DNA of 64,000 bases from Comamonadaceae bacterium OTU4NAUVB1. GTDB taxonomy: Bacteria; Pseudomonadota; Gammaproteobacteria; Burkholderiales; Burkholderiaceae_C. Positions 35,457-45,266 of the stretch are shown one piece after another; position 1 is the stretch's first letter; the number at the start of each line of letters is the position of its first letter. The notes beneath the pieces were generated by a model that was not told where the DNA came from, did not search any database, and was given only the letters and a program-made list of their open reading frames with translations. The stretch spans positions 248,001 through 312,000 of the forward strand of contig CP099603.1 of assembly GCA_024372625.1 (NCBI GenBank). Direction: 5' to 3'. The translations under genes and the position numbers were made by a program.

Positions 35457-36878
35457 ATGGCAGGAGCCCCCATCGCGGCATCGTCCGCCCCCCAGACCGC
35501 GCAGATGCGCCAGCTCGAGGACGCGCTCGACGGCATCGGCGTCACGCGCTCCCACAAGACCATCATCTTCCTGGTGGTGTGCGGCGTCCTGTTCGACGTC
35601 TTCGAGCAGAACGCGGTCGGCCTGGTCGGGCCGCTGCTGCGCGCGCAGTGGGGCCTGAGCGCGACCGACATCGGCTTTCTCAACACCATCACCTTCATCG
35701 CTGCGGCGACCGGGCGCCTGGGCTCGGGCTACTTCGCCGACCGCAAGGGCCGGCGCTTCATGCTCAACGTGAACCTGGCGCTGTTCACCTTCGGCGCCAT
35801 CGTCTGCGCGCTGGCGCCCAACTACACGGTGCTGTGCATCGGCCGCTTCGTCGTCGGGCTGGGCCTGGGCGGGGAGATCACGACGGCGGTGACGATGCTG
35901 GCGGAGTTCTGCTCGGCGCGCTTCCGCGGCACGGCGGTGGGGCTGATCAACGTCGGCGGCGGCGGGCTGGGCAACATGCTCGCGCCGGCCTTCGCGCTGC
36001 TGGTGTTCGCGATCTTTCCCGGCGCCGACGCCTGGCGCTGGCTGTTCGCCTGCCTGGTGCTGCCGGCGGTGTTCATCGTCTTCTACCGCCGCTTCGTGCC
36101 GGAGACGCCGCGTTTCCTGCTGTCGCAGGGGCGGGTGAGGGAGGCCAACGAGGTGCTGTCGATGCTGGCGTCGGGCCGGCTGGCCAACGGCCGCTGCGAG
36201 GTGCGCGACTACATCACCGCCGGCGCGGAGACGCTCGCGCCGCCGCGGCGCCGGGCGTCGCTGGGCGACATCTTCAGCGGCCCCTACGCGCGGCGCACCG
36301 TCGCGGTGGGCATCGCGTCGTGGATGACCTTCGGCGCGCAGCTGTCGGTGCTCACGCTGATGCCGACCATCCTGGTGGCGCAGGGCTACTCGATCACCAG
36401 GAGCTTCGCCTTCACCATCGTGATGCAGAGCGGCAGCCTGCTGGGCGCGATCGCCGCCTCGGTCATGGGCTACCACTTTCCGCGCAAGCGCGTCCTGACC
36501 TTCGGCGCGATCGCGGCCTGCCTCGCGGGACTGGCCTTCGGCAACCTCACCAGCAGCGTCGCCATGATCCTGCTCTTCGGCGCGCTGTTCCAGTTCTGCG
36601 TGCTGACCCTCAACACCTCCATCTGGATCTACGCGCCGGAGCTCTATCCGACCCGCATGCGCGGCCTGGGCGTGTCGTTCCTGCTGGCGTTGGGCACGGT
36701 GGGCGGCGCGCTGTCGCAACTGGCCGCCGGCCGGATGTTCGACCTGTACGGCGTGGCGGGCATGTTCGGGATGATCGCGGCGATGTACGCGATCTTCGCG
36801 GTGGCGGTGCAGTTCGCGCCGGAGACGTTCGGCCGCTCGATCGAGGCCGGAGCGGACGAGGCGGCGGCCGCGCCATGA
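35457..36878 (+). CDS. MFS transporter, aromatic-acid/sugar-acid:H+ symporter type
   Basis: A 473-residue permease with about 12 transmembrane helices. It shows the MFS loop motif GYFADRKGRRF after helix 2 and RFVVGLGLGGEITTAVTMLAEF in helix 4-5, the pattern of the AAHS/SP symporters. RRFVPETPRFL follows helix 6, and IYAPELYPTRMRGLG is in the second half. I start at ATG 35457, which follows GAGGA. Its stop overlaps the racemase-like gene by 4 bp. With an RpiR regulator and a hydantoin-racemase relative, it may import a carboxylic or amino-acid derivative such as a ureide or hydantoin, but this is inferred only from the context. Confidence 0.88.
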   Translation: MAGAPIAASSAPQTAQMRQLEDALDGIGVTRSHKTIIFLVVCGVLFDVFEQNAVGLVGPLLRAQWGLSATDIGFLNTITFIAAATGRLGSGYFADRKGRRFMLNVNLALFTFGAIVCALAPNYTVLCIGRFVVGLGLGGEITTAVTMLAEFCSARFRGTAVGLINVGGGGLGNMLAPAFALLVFAIFPGADAWRWLFACLVLPAVFIVFYRRFVPETPRFLLSQGRVREANEVLSMLASGRLANGRCEVRDYITAGAETLAPPRRRASLGDIFSGPYARRTVAVGIASWMTFGAQLSVLTLMPTILVAQGYSITRSFAFTIVMQSGSLLGAIAASVMGYHFPRKRVLTFGAIAACLAGLAFGNLTSSVAMILLFGALFQFCVLTLNTSIWIYAPELYPTRMRGLGVSFLLALGTVGGALSQLAAGRMFDLYGVAGMFGMIAAMYAIFAVAVQFAPETFGRSIEAGADEAAAAP

Positions 36879-37522
36879 ACGCGCCGGTGGTCCTGCTGAT
36901 CAACCCCAACACGTCGCGCGCGACGACGGCCATGATGCACGCCGTCGCCCGCGTGGCCCTGCCGCCGGACTTCGCGCTGGAGAGCGAGACCGCCGAGCGC
37001 GGCGCGGCCATGATCACCACGGCCTCGGAGCTGGCCACGTCGGTCGACGAGGTGGTGCGGATCGGGCGGCACCACGCGTCGCGCGTGTCGGCGATCGTGG
37101 TCAGCGCCTTCGGCGACCCGGGACTGGAACGCCTGCGCGCGGCCGTCGGGGTGCCGGTGGTGGGCATCGGCGAGGCCTCGCTGCGCGAGGCGGCCGCGCT
37201 CGGGCGGCGCTTCGGCGTCGCCACCACCACGCCCGGGCTGGAAGCGCCGATCGTCGTGGCCATTGCCCGGCTGGGGCTGGCCGGGCGTTTCACGGGCTGC
37301 CGCATCCCGCCGGGCGATCCGCTACGCCTGGCCGCGCAGCCCGCGCTGCAGGACGAGGCTTTGGCCGAGGCGGTCCGCCTGGCCATCGAGCGGGACGGCG
37401 CGCAAGCCGTGGTGATCGGCGGCGGGCCGCTGGCGGACAGCGCCGGACGCATCGCGGCGCGTTTCTCGGTGCCGGTGATCGTGCCGGTGGCCGCGGCCAT
37501 GCGCGCGGTCGCCGCGCTGTGA
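36875..37522 (+). CDS. Asp/Glu/hydantoin racemase family protein lacking both catalytic cysteines
   Basis: A 215-residue protein of the hydantoin/allantoin racemase family: LINPNTSRATTAMMHAVAR at the N-terminus, AFGDPGLERLR in the middle, PVVGIGEASL, and FSVPVIVPVAAAM at the end. In active racemases the two catalytic cysteines lie in CFGDPG and GCAGM. Here they read SAFGDPG (near residue 75) and IGGGPLAD (near residue 180), so both are missing. The rest of the fold is intact and the frame is clean, so this is a real gene with a changed chemistry, not decay. It overlaps the MFS gene by 4 bp and should be co-translated with it. Possible roles are a lyase, isomerase or ligand-binding protein. 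Confidence 0.85.
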   Translation: MNAPVVLLINPNTSRATTAMMHAVARVALPPDFALESETAERGAAMITTASELATSVDEVVRIGRHHASRVSAIVVSAFGDPGLERLRAAVGVPVVGIGEASLREAAALGRRFGVATTTPGLEAPIVVAIARLGLAGRFTGCRIPPGDPLRLAAQPALQDEALAEAVRLAIERDGAQAVVIGGGPLADSAGRIAARFSVPVIVPVAAAMRAVAAL

Positions 37523-37696
37523 CGCCGTCGCGGCCCCGGCGTCCGTAAGAAAGGGCGTGCCGCGTCCGGCGATGGCTTCCCACGGGCGAGGGCGGGGCGG
37601 GCGGCGGCAATGGCGCCTTCCTCGTGACGACGGTGCCGGTCGCCGTCGTGCCGCCGCCTCCCGCTCCCCGTGCGCGCGCCGTCGCGTGCCATCGCC

Positions 37697-38953
37697 ATGC
37701 CCCTTCCATCTCCCCCGTCATCCTCCCTGCCTCGCCGCGACGTGCTCGCCGGCGCCATCGGCACCCTGGGCGCCGTCGTCGCGGCGGGCTGCACGAGCGC
37801 CGGAATCCGGCACCCGTCGGCGCTTCCCGTGCCGTCCACGCCTGCCACGCCTGTCACGTCGCCGTCCCCGGACGCGCCGCCCGCCGTCGGCACCCTGGAA
37901 CGGGTGCGCCGCATGCATTGCCCGTCCACGCCCACCGGCATCGCGTGGTCGCCCACGGGGCGGCTGTTCGTCTTCATGCCGCGCTTCGACGCCGCGACGC
38001 CCTTCACGGTGGGGGAGGTGGACGCCGAGGGACGGGTGTCGCCCTATCCCGACGCGGCGACCCACCGGCCCGACGCGCGGCGCCCCGGCGCCACGCTGGT
38101 GCACGTGCCCAACGGCGTGTTCGACGCGGCGGGACGGCTGTGGCTGCTCGACGCCGGCCTGCCGAGCGGTTCGAGCCCGCCGCTCGCCGGCGCCGCCAAG
38201 CTGGTCTGCATCGACATCGCGACCGACCGCGTGCTGCGGGTGATCCCGCTGGACGCGGTGGTCGTGGCGACGTCCTCGCTCAACGACCTGCGGGTGCGAG
38301 CCGGCGGGCGCGGGCGCGAGGTGGCCTACGTCACCGACCAGGGACAGGACGGCCAGGGCGCGCTGATCGCGGTCGATCTCGCCAGCGGCCGGGCGGTGCG
38401 GCGGCTGGGCGCGCACCGCAGCACGGCCTCGGTCGAGGGCATCCTGAAGATCGTCGAGGGGCGGCCGGTCGAGCGCGTGGACGCTTCGGGCCGGCGCAGT
38501 CCGGTCAAGGGCGGCGCCAACGGCATCGCCCTGAGCCACGACGGCCGGACCCTCTATTACGCCCCGCTGATGGGTCGCAACCTGTACGCGGTCGACGCGC
38601 TGGCCCTGCTCGACGCGCCCGGCGACGCCGCCGTGGCGGCCACCGTCCGGGATCTGGGCGAGAAGGGCATGACCGGCGGGCTGGCCTGCGACGACCGCGA
38701 CCGCGTCTACCTGGCGCTGCAGGAATTCGACGCGATCGGCCGGCGCGACCCCGACGGCCGCATCGAGATCCTGGCGCGCGACCCGCGCCTGTCGTGGCCC
38801 GACACCTTCCACCTGGCGAGCGACGGCTGGCTGTACTGCAACGCGGCGCAGGTGCAGCGCCGCGCCGAATACCACGGCGGCGAGGACCGCCAGCGGCCGC
38901 CCTACGACCTGTTCCGCATCCGGGTCGACGCCGGCCCGGCGGCGGTGGGCTGA
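37697..38953 (+). CDS. MRJP/yellow-family beta-propeller lipoprotein
   Basis: A 418-residue exported protein. The N-terminus has a twin-Arg stretch (LPRRDVLAGAIGTLG) and a lipobox-like AVVAAGC followed by TSAG. The body resembles the major royal jelly protein family, a six-bladed propeller: GIAWSPTGRLFVFMPRFD, LVHVPNGVFDAAGRLWLLDAG, VAYVTDQGQDGQGALIAVDL and GIALSHDGRTLYYAPLMGRN are typical. Bacterial members are secreted or periplasmic and may be lactonase- or gluconolactonase-like, but their activity is not known. The stop overlaps the next ATG by one base. A Ser/Thr/Pro linker (about 45-70) follows the signal. Confidence 0.85.
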   Translation: MPLPSPPSSSLPRRDVLAGAIGTLGAVVAAGCTSAGIRHPSALPVPSTPATPVTSPSPDAPPAVGTLERVRRMHCPSTPTGIAWSPTGRLFVFMPRFDAATPFTVGEVDAEGRVSPYPDAATHRPDARRPGATLVHVPNGVFDAAGRLWLLDAGLPSGSSPPLAGAAKLVCIDIATDRVLRVIPLDAVVVATSSLNDLRVRAGGRGREVAYVTDQGQDGQGALIAVDLASGRAVRRLGAHRSTASVEGILKIVEGRPVERVDASGRRSPVKGGANGIALSHDGRTLYYAPLMGRNLYAVDALALLDAPGDAAVAATVRDLGEKGMTGGLACDDRDRVYLALQEFDAIGRRDPDGRIEILARDPRLSWPDTFHLASDGWLYCNAAQVQRRAEYHGGEDRQRPPYDLFRIRVDAGPAAVG

Positions 38954-39519
38954 TGGCGATGGAAGCGACCGCCCTGATCGTCACGCTGCGCATGGACCCG
39001 GACGCCGCCGCGCGCTTCACGGCGTTGCGCCAGCGTCATTTCCCGCCCCACCGCAACTGGCTCGATGCCCACGTCACGCTGTTCCACGCGCTGCCGCTGG
39101 CGGCCGAGGACGAGGTGCTGCGCGACGCCGCCGAACGGGCCGGCGCGACCCTGGCCTTCGCCCTGCGCGTCGACCGGCTGCTGTTCCTGGGCGGCGGCGT
39201 CGCCTACGGGATGACGTCCGCGCGCGCGCTGGACCTGCGCCGCGCGCTGGCCGGGCGCTGGGACGCCTTGCTGTCGCGCCAGGACCGCGCCTGGCAGGGG
39301 CGCCTGCACGTCACGGTGCAGAACAAGGTCGAGCCGGCGGTGGCGCGCGCGCTGCAGGCCGAGCTCGAACGCGACTTCGCGCCGCACGACGTCGGCGCGA
39401 CCGGCCTGCAGGTCTGGCGCTACGTCGGCGGACCGTGGGCGCACGTCGCGACGCTGCCGTTCGTCGCCACGCCGTCCGTGCCATCCGTGCCGTCCGCGCC
39501 TGCGACGCCGCGCGGCTGA
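38953..39519 (+). CDS. 2'-5' RNA ligase family / 2H phosphoesterase
   Basis: A 188-residue cytoplasmic protein with the two His-x-Thr motifs of the 2H superfamily: AHVTLFHAL near residue 38 and LHVTVQNKV near 118. These histidines hydrolyse cyclic phosphates or 2'-5' bonds. The first 15 residues (TALIVTLRMDPDAAARF) are the usual first strand and helix. It shares a TGATG stop/start with the MRJP-family lipoprotein. The end (SVPSVPSAPATPRG) is a disordered tail. The RNA or nucleotide substrate is unknown. Confidence 0.85.
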   Translation: MAMEATALIVTLRMDPDAAARFTALRQRHFPPHRNWLDAHVTLFHALPLAAEDEVLRDAAERAGATLAFALRVDRLLFLGGGVAYGMTSARALDLRRALAGRWDALLSRQDRAWQGRLHVTVQNKVEPAVARALQAELERDFAPHDVGATGLQVWRYVGGPWAHVATLPFVATPSVPSVPSAPATPRG

Positions 39520-39530
39520 GGCGCCGGGCC

Positions 39531-40022
39531 TCAGCGGATGTGCAGGTGGGTGGAGTGCTTGACCTCCTCCATCACCGCGTAGGTCCGCGTCTCGCGCACG
39601 CCCGGCAGCCGCCACAGCACGTCGCCGGCGAAGCGGCGGTAGGCGTTCATGTCGGCACTGCGCGTCTTGAGCAGGTAGTCGAAGCCGCCGGCCACCATGT
39701 GGCATTCCATGATCTCGGGGCGCACCTGCACCGCCGCCTTGAACTCGTCGAAGACGTTGGGCGTCGTGCGGTCGAGCAGCACCTCGACGAAGACCAGCAT
39801 CCCGGCGCCCAGCCGCACCGGATCGAGCCGTGCCTCGTAGCCCAGGATGAAGCCGTCGCGCGTGAGGCGCTGCACGCGCGCGAGCGTCGCGGTGGGCGAC
39901 AGGCTCACCGCGTCGGCGAGCTTCAGGTTGGACAGGCGGCCGTCGGCCTGGAGCAGGGCCAGGATGCGCAGGTCGATGCGGTCGAGCGAGGCGGGCGGCG
40001 CCACCGGGGAGTCAGGCGTCAT
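39531..40022 (-). CDS. Lrp/AsnC family regulator, probable putA activator
   Basis: A 163-residue regulator. The HTH is RIDLRILALLQADGRLSNLKLADAV followed by LSPTATLARVQRL. The C-terminal RAM domain carries the ligand pocket (MECHMVAGGFDYLLKTRSADMNAY). It is divergent from putA with 95 bp between. In alpha- and betaproteobacteria this arrangement is typical of the Lrp-type PutR, which senses proline and turns on putA. The intergenic sequence contains an AT-rich GAATTTGGTGAAACATTC element (about 40051-40068) that may be a binding site. Confidence 0.88.
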   Translation of the reverse strand: MTPDSPVAPPASLDRIDLRILALLQADGRLSNLKLADAVSLSPTATLARVQRLTRDGFILGYEARLDPVRLGAGMLVFVEVLLDRTTPNVFDEFKAAVQVRPEIMECHMVAGGFDYLLKTRSADMNAYRRFAGDVLWRLPGVRETRTYAVMEEVKHSTHLHIR

Positions 40023-40117
40023 GGCATGGTGATTCGTTGGGTGATCGGGCTCGAATTTGGTGAAACATTCTGCCTCGATCGCCGGATGATGGTCAGATCC
40101 ACCAACCCGCCATCGCC

Positions 40118-43100
40118 ATGCCGAACCTTTCCACCACGCTGCCCGTGCCTCCCTTCGCCAGCGGCCTCGCGCCGCCGCGCGACGCGCTGCGTCGTGCCAT
40201 CACCGCCGCGACGCGCATTTCCGAGCCCGATGCCGTGGCGCCCCTGCTGACGCGGGCGCGGCAGGCGCCCGACGAGGCACGGGCGTCCCAGCGGCTCGCG
40301 CTGAAGCTCGCCGCGACCCTGCGCGAGCGCAAGGGCGCGGGGGGCCGCGCGGGGCTGGTGCAGGGGCTGCTGCAGGAGTATTCGCTGTCCTCGGGCGAGG
40401 GCGTGGCGCTGATGTGCCTGGCCGAGGCGCTGCTGCGCATCCCGGACGCCGCCACGCGCGACGCCCTCATCCGCGACAAGATCGCCGAGGGCGACTGGCA
40501 TCGCCACGTCGGGCGCAGCCCGTCGCTGTTCGTCAACGCCGCGACCTGGGGCCTGATGCTCACGGGGCGCCTGGTGGCCACGCACAGCGAGCGCGGCCTG
40601 TCCACCACGCTCGCGCGGCTCGTGGGCAAGGGCGGCGAGCCCCTGATCCGCAAGGGCGTGGACATGGCGATGCGCGTGATGGGCGAGCAGTTCGTGGCCG
40701 GCGAGACCATCGCCGACGCGCTGCGGCATGCCGTGCCGCAGCAGGCGCGGGGCTTCCGCTACTCCTACGACATGCTCGGCGAGGCCGCGCTCACCGGCGA
40801 CGACGCCCGGCGCTACCTGGGCGACTACCGCCGCGCCATCGACGCCATCGGCCGTGCCGCGGCCGGCGCCGGCCACCAGGCGGGCCCGGGCATCTCGATC
40901 AAGCTGTCGGCCCTGCACCCGCGCTACGTCCGCGCGCAGCACGACCGCGTGATGGCCGAGCTCTACCCGCTGGTGCGGGACCTGGCCGTCCAGGCGCGCG
41001 GCCACGACATCGGACTGAACATCGACGCGGAGGAGGCCGACCGGCTGGAACTGTCGCTGGACCTGCTCGAACGCCTGTGCCACGAGCCCGCGCTCGCGGG
41101 CTGGCACGGCATCGGCTTCGTCGTCCAGGCCTACCAGAAGCGCTGCCCCCGGGTGATCGACTTCCTGATCGACCTGGGCCGGCGCAGCGGCCACCGGCTG
41201 ATGGTCCGGCTGGTCAAGGGCGCCTACTGGGATTCGGAAATCAAGCGCGCCCAGGTCGACGGCCAGGCCGGCTACCCGGTCTACACCCGCAAGCCGCACA
41301 CCGACCTGGCCTACCTGGCCTGCGCGCGCCAGCTGCTGGCGGCGCCCGAGGCGGTGTACCCGCAGTTCGCCACCCACAACGCCCACACCGTCGCGGCGAT
41401 CCACCAGATGGCCGATCCGTCGGCCTGGACGCCGGGCCAGTACGAGTTCCAGTGCCTGCACGGCATGGGCGAGCCGCTCTACGAGCAGGTGGTAGGCGAC
41501 CCCGCCGCCGGTGGACTGGGGCGGCCGTGCCGCATCTACGCGCCGGTGGGCACGCACGAGACCCTGCTGGCCTACCTGGTGCGCCGGCTGCTAGAGAACG
41601 GCGCGAACACGTCGTTCGTCAACCGCATCGCCGACCCGACCCTGGCGCTGGCGTCGCTGGTGGAGGACCCGGTGGAGACCGTCGAGCACCTGGCCCGGAC
41701 GGAGGGCCGCGCCGGGCTGCCGCATCCGTCGATCCCGCTGCCGGCCGACCTCCTGGGCCCCGCCCGGCGCAATTCCACCGGCCTGGACCTCTCCGACGAG
41801 GACACGCTGCGCGACCTCGCACGGTCCGTCGCCGAGGCGGCCAGGCGTGCGTGGACGGCCGCGCCGATGACCGGCGCGCCGGCGGCGGGCACGGGCGGCG
41901 ACGGGCCCGCCGCTCCGGCGACGCCCGCCGGACCGGCGTTCGAGGGCGCGCGCGTGGAGGTTCGCAATCCGGCCGACCGACGCGACCTCGTCGGCCACGT
42001 CATGGAGGCCGCGTCCGGCGACGTCGAGGCGGCGCTGGCGGCGGCGGACGCGGCGGCCCCGGCCTGGGCCGCCACCGCGCCGGCCGCGCGCGCCGACGCC
42101 CTGGAGCGGGCCGCCGACGCGCTGCAGGCGGACCTGGGGCCACTGATCGGCCTGCTGGCCCGCGAGGCCGGCAAGACGGCGGCGAACGCCGTCGCCGAGG
42201 TGCGCGAGGCGATCGACTTCCTGCGCTACTACGCCGCCCAGGCGCGCGCCGACTTCGCCGTGGCGACGCACCGGCCGCTGGGGCCGGTGGTGTGCATCAG
42301 CCCCTGGAACTTCCCGCTGGCGATCTTCCTGGGCCAGGTCGCGGCCGCGCTGGCGGCGGGCAACCCGGTGCTGGCCAAGCCCGCCGAGCAGACGCCGCTG
42401 GTGGCCGCGCACGCCATGCGCCGGCTGTGGGAGGCCGGCGTGCCGCCGGGCGTGGCGCAGCTGCTGCCGGGCCGTGGCGAGACCGTCGGCGCCATGCTGG
42501 TGGACGACGCCCGCGTCCAGGGCGTGCTCTTCACCGGGTCGACCGACGTCGCCCGGCTGCTGCAGAAGTCGCTGGCCCGGCGCCTGGGCCGCGACGGCCG
42601 GCCGGTGCCGCTGGTGGCGGAGACCGGCGGGCAGAACGCGATGGTGGTCGATTCCTCGGCGCTGGCCGAGCAGGTGGTGGCCGACGTCATGGCCTCGGCC
42701 TTCGACAGCGCGGGTCAGCGCTGCTCGGCCCTGCGCGTGCTGTGCCTGCAGGAGGAGGCGGCCGAGCGCGTCGTCGCGATGCTCAAGGGCGCGATGGCGG
42801 AGGCCCGGCTCGGCGACCCGGCCCGGCTGGCCGTGGACGTCGGCCCGGTCATCGACGAGGATGCGCGCGCGGGCATCGAGCGCCACGTCGAGGCGATGCG
42901 CGCCAGGGGCCGCGCGGTGTTCCGTGCCCGGTACGCCGGCGCCGATGCCGTCGACGAAGGGGACGCCGGCGCGGCGACCGCCCACGGCACCTTCGTGGTG
43001 CCCACGCTGATCGAACTCGACGACATCGCCGAACTCCGGCGCGAGGTGTTCGGGCCGGTGCTGCACGTCGTGCGCTACCGCCGCACCGACCTCGCCGGGC

Positions 43101-43963
43101 TGCTCGAGCGCATCGCGGCGACCGGTTACGGGCTGACGATGGGTCTGCAAACGCGCATCGACGAGACCATCGCCCAGGTGACGGGCGCGGCGCGCGCGGG
43201 CAACGTCTACGTGAACCGCAACATGGTGGGGGCCGTGGTGGGCGTGCAGCCGTTCGGCGGCGAGGGCCTGTCGGGCACGGGTCCGAAGGCGGGTGGACCG
43301 CTCTACCTCTACCGGTTGCTGTCGCACCGGCCCGACGACGCGCTGGTCCGCGCGGTCGGGGCGGCCGGCGCGGCGGCACCGGTGCCCGCAGGGATCCGGG
43401 GGACGGAACGTCCGGCCTTCGACGCGCTGCGCGCCTGGGCGACGGCCGCCGGCCCGGCCGGACTCGGCGCGCTGTGCGACCGCCTCGCGGAGCAGCCCGG
43501 CCCGGGCGCCGCGCGCGAACTGCCGGGACCGACCGGCGAGCGCAACGTCTACACGCTGATGCCGCGCGAGGCCGTGCTGTGCCTGGCCGACGCCGACGCG
43601 GACCGGCTGGGCCAGCTGGCGTCGGTGCTGGCGGTGGGGGGGCGGGCGGTCTGGCCGGCGGAAGGGGCGCCGCTCGCCGCGCGACTGCCGGCGCCGGTGC
43701 GGGCGGCGATCACGCTGGTGGCCGACTGGCGCGGCGACGGCGCGGACGTCGATGCCGTGCTCCACCGGGGCGACGCCGCGTCGCTGCGGGCGGTCAATCA
43801 GGCGATGGCGGCGCGCCCGGGGCCGATCGTCGGCGTCCACGGCCCTTCGTCGAATGGTGCAGCGGCGCCGGCATGGCCGCTGGAGCGGCTGGTCGTCGAA
43901 CGCGCGACGAGCGTCAACACCGCCGCGGCGGGTGGCAACGCGAGCCTGATGACGATCGCCTGA
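40118..43963 (+). CDS. putA: Bifunctional proline dehydrogenase/1-pyrroline-5-carboxylate dehydrogenase
   Basis: A 1281-residue enzyme that oxidises proline to glutamate with FAD and then NAD+. The proline dehydrogenase barrel is at about 60-470 ([66 protein letters not shown]). The aldehyde dehydrogenase half (about 610-1090) has [32 protein letters not shown] and the catalytic Cys869 in GQRCSA. A C-terminal module (1100-1281) with degenerate dehydrogenase features is the usual tail of long PutA proteins. There is no N-terminal ribbon-helix-helix, so it does not repress itself; the divergent Lrp-type gene should regulate it. A Gly/Ala/Pro-rich linker (about 585-610) joins the halves. Confidence 0.96.
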   Translation: MPNLSTTLPVPPFASGLAPPRDALRRAITAATRISEPDAVAPLLTRARQAPDEARASQRLALKLAATLRERKGAGGRAGLVQGLLQEYSLSSGEGVALMCLAEALLRIPDAATRDALIRDKIAEGDWHRHVGRSPSLFVNAATWGLMLTGRLVATHSERGLSTTLARLVGKGGEPLIRKGVDMAMRVMGEQFVAGETIADALRHAVPQQARGFRYSYDMLGEAALTGDDARRYLGDYRRAIDAIGRAAAGAGHQAGPGISIKLSALHPRYVRAQHDRVMAELYPLVRDLAVQARGHDIGLNIDAEEADRLELSLDLLERLCHEPALAGWHGIGFVVQAYQKRCPRVIDFLIDLGRRSGHRLMVRLVKGAYWDSEIKRAQVDGQAGYPVYTRKPHTDLAYLACARQLLAAPEAVYPQFATHNAHTVAAIHQMADPSAWTPGQYEFQCLHGMGEPLYEQVVGDPAAGGLGRPCRIYAPVGTHETLLAYLVRRLLENGANTSFVNRIADPTLALASLVEDPVETVEHLARTEGRAGLPHPSIPLPADLLGPARRNSTGLDLSDEDTLRDLARSVAEAARRAWTAAPMTGAPAAGTGGDGPAAPATPAGPAFEGARVEVRNPADRRDLVGHVMEAASGDVEAALAAADAAAPAWAATAPAARADALERAADALQADLGPLIGLLAREAGKTAANAVAEVREAIDFLRYYAAQARADFAVATHRPLGPVVCISPWNFPLAIFLGQVAAALAAGNPVLAKPAEQTPLVAAHAMRRLWEAGVPPGVAQLLPGRGETVGAMLVDDARVQGVLFTGSTDVARLLQKSLARRLGRDGRPVPLVAETGGQNAMVVDSSALAEQVVADVMASAFDSAGQRCSALRVLCLQEEAAERVVAMLKGAMAEARLGDPARLAVDVGPVIDEDARAGIERHVEAMRARGRAVFRARYAGADAVDEGDAGAATAHGTFVVPTLIELDDIAELRREVFGPVLHVVRYRRTDLAGLLERIAATGYGLTMGLQTRIDETIAQVTGAARAGNVYVNRNMVGAVVGVQPFGGEGLSGTGPKAGGPLYLYRLLSHRPDDALVRAVGAAGAAAPVPAGIRGTERPAFDALRAWATAAGPAGLGALCDRLAEQPGPGAARELPGPTGERNVYTLMPREAVLCLADADADRLGQLASVLAVGGRAVWPAEGAPLAARLPAPVRAAITLVADWRGDGADVDAVLHRGDAASLRAVNQAMAARPGPIVGVHGPSSNGAAAPAWPLERLVVERATSVNTAAAGGNASLMTIA

Positions 43964-44012
43964 GGCGCGGTCCCGGCGCCGTCCCCGGCGCCGGGGGATG
44001 GCGGCACCCGCC

Positions 44013-44282
44013 TCAGTGCCGCTCGGACGGCGGCGTCGCGAGGTCGCGCGCCTGCAGGGCGACGTCGAACAGCTTGGCCTTGCCGGCGTAGTAGCGCTCC
44101 AGGCGCCATTCCTTGAGGATCGAGATCGCCAGTTGGAAGGAATCGATGTCGAGCGCGTAGAGGCTGGAGATGTCGAAGTTGCTCTCCGACTCCAGGGCCA
44201 GCACGAGCCGGGCCAGGGTCTTGGCGGTCGGGGTCGCGGGGTCCTGCGTGATCAGGTGGCGGGCGGTCTTGATGGCGTGCAT
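44013..44282 (-). CDS. Small conserved-looking protein of unknown function
   Basis: An 89-residue soluble protein, MHAIKTARHLITQDPATPTA and following, ending LQARDLATPPSERH. A strong GAGGTGA lies 5 bp before the ATG at 44282. It is mostly helical (TLARLVLALESESNFDI, SLYALDIDSFQLAISILKEW). I do not recognise a family domain, although its composition and codon use look fully coding, and similar short proteins seem to occur in related betaproteobacteria (from memory, not checked). It is convergent with putA, with a GC-rich palindrome CCCCGGCGCCGGGG (43983-43996) between them, and divergent from the sugar transferase gene. Confidence 0.75.
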   Translation of the reverse strand: MHAIKTARHLITQDPATPTAKTLARLVLALESESNFDISSLYALDIDSFQLAISILKEWRLERYYAGKAKLFDVALQARDLATPPSERH

Positions 44283-44549
44283 GGGGTCACCTCGGCGTGT
44301 TGGAAAAGGACCGTCCCGGCGCCCGGCGCACCCGGACGAGGGCTTGCGGGGACGTCGGACATGACCGTTTGTAATGATTTCGTACCCAGTATAAACACCG
44401 TGTCGCCGACGCGACCTGTCGCCTCGCGACCGTGACGCCGGACCTTGCGTGCCGGTCCCTTCCTCGAGCGCCGCCCGCCTCCGTCCCACAGGGATTTGAC
44501 GTGCCTTGTATAGTACTAAGGTACTCTAAACTCAGGCCATGGGATTCCG
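44283..44549. promoter_or_regulatory. Divergent promoter region before the sugar transferase gene
   Basis: Two AT-rich patches stand out. One (44370-44400) contains TTTATACT on the minus strand and could serve the small protein gene. The other (44496-44530) has TTGACG, TATAGT (44509-44514) and the inverted repeat AGTAC-taag-GTACT (44512-44525), and could serve the sugar transferase operon. Spacings are not ideal, so the exact promoter elements are uncertain. Confidence 0.45.
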
Positions 44550-45266
44550 ATGTTCCGTCCCGACCCGTCCGATCACCGGCCCATGACGAAAGTCGCGACG
44601 CCTGCCGGCACGCGCGCCCGAGGCGACCATGCACCGGCTCGCGGACCCGCGCCACGTGCCGCCGGCCTGGTCGTCAAGCGCGCCATCGACATCGTCGGCG
44701 CGCTGGCGTTCTTCGCCTTCTTCGGCCCGCTCTACGTCATCGTGGCCGCGTGCGTCTGGCTCGGCGGCGGCCACCCGGTGCATTACCACCAGACCCGCAT
44801 GGGGCGCGGCGGGCGGCCGTTCCGCTTCCACAAGTTCCGCTCCATGGTGATCGATTCGGACCGGGTGCTCGAGGCGCACCTCGCGCGCGACCCGGCCGCC
44901 CGCGCCGAATGGGACACCTTCCAGAAGCTGGAGAACGACCCCCGCATCCTGCCGGTCGGCCGCCTGATCCGCCGCCTCAGCCTGGACGAACTGCCCCAGT
45001 TCTGGAACGTGCTCAAGGGCGACATGAGCCTGGTCGGGCCCCGGCCCTGCATGGAGCGCCAGCGCGCGCTCTACGGCGCCGCGTGGCCGCACTACACGGC
45101 GATGCGTCCGGGCCTGACCGGCCTGTGGCAGGTGAGCCAGCGCAACGAGCAGACCTTCGCGCAGCGCGTGGCGCTCGACGTCGCCTACGTGGAGGACTGG
45201 TCCCTGTGGCTGGACTGCCGGATCCTGATGCGGACGGTGCGCGCGGTGCTCTTCGATGGCGAGTGA
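44550..45266 (+). CDS. Undecaprenyl-phosphate sugar phosphotransferase (ExoY/WcaJ C-terminal type)
   Basis: A 238-residue membrane-bound priming transferase. It has one N-terminal membrane helix (KRAIDIVGALAFFAFFGPLY and following) and the catalytic domain with KFRSMV, KLENDPRILPVGRLIRRLSL, DELPQFWNVLKGDMSLVGPR and PGLTGLWQVSQR. It transfers a hexose- or HexNAc-1-phosphate from UDP-sugar to undecaprenyl phosphate, the first step of an O-unit, capsule or exopolysaccharide. Usual partners (Wzx, Wzy, other transferases) are absent here. The stop overlaps the PIG-L gene by 11 bp. An in-frame ATG at 44583 is an alternative start. Confidence 0.9.
   Translation: MFRPDPSDHRPMTKVATPAGTRARGDHAPARGPAPRAAGLVVKRAIDIVGALAFFAFFGPLYVIVAACVWLGGGHPVHYHQTRMGRGGRPFRFHKFRSMVIDSDRVLEAHLARDPAARAEWDTFQKLENDPRILPVGRLIRRLSLDELPQFWNVLKGDMSLVGPRPCMERQRALYGAAWPHYTAMRPGLTGLWQVSQRNEQTFAQRVALDVAYVEDWSLWLDCRILMRTVRAVLFDGE

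Noticed and set aside
41591..43840. A 749-codon minus-strand frame inside putA
   Set aside because: It is antisense to the well-conserved aldehyde dehydrogenase half of PutA and shows no motif.
43983..43996. CCCCGGCGCCGGGG as a terminator between putA and the small protein gene
   Set aside because: A good stem but it has almost no loop and no T-run, so it cannot be called a terminator with confidence.
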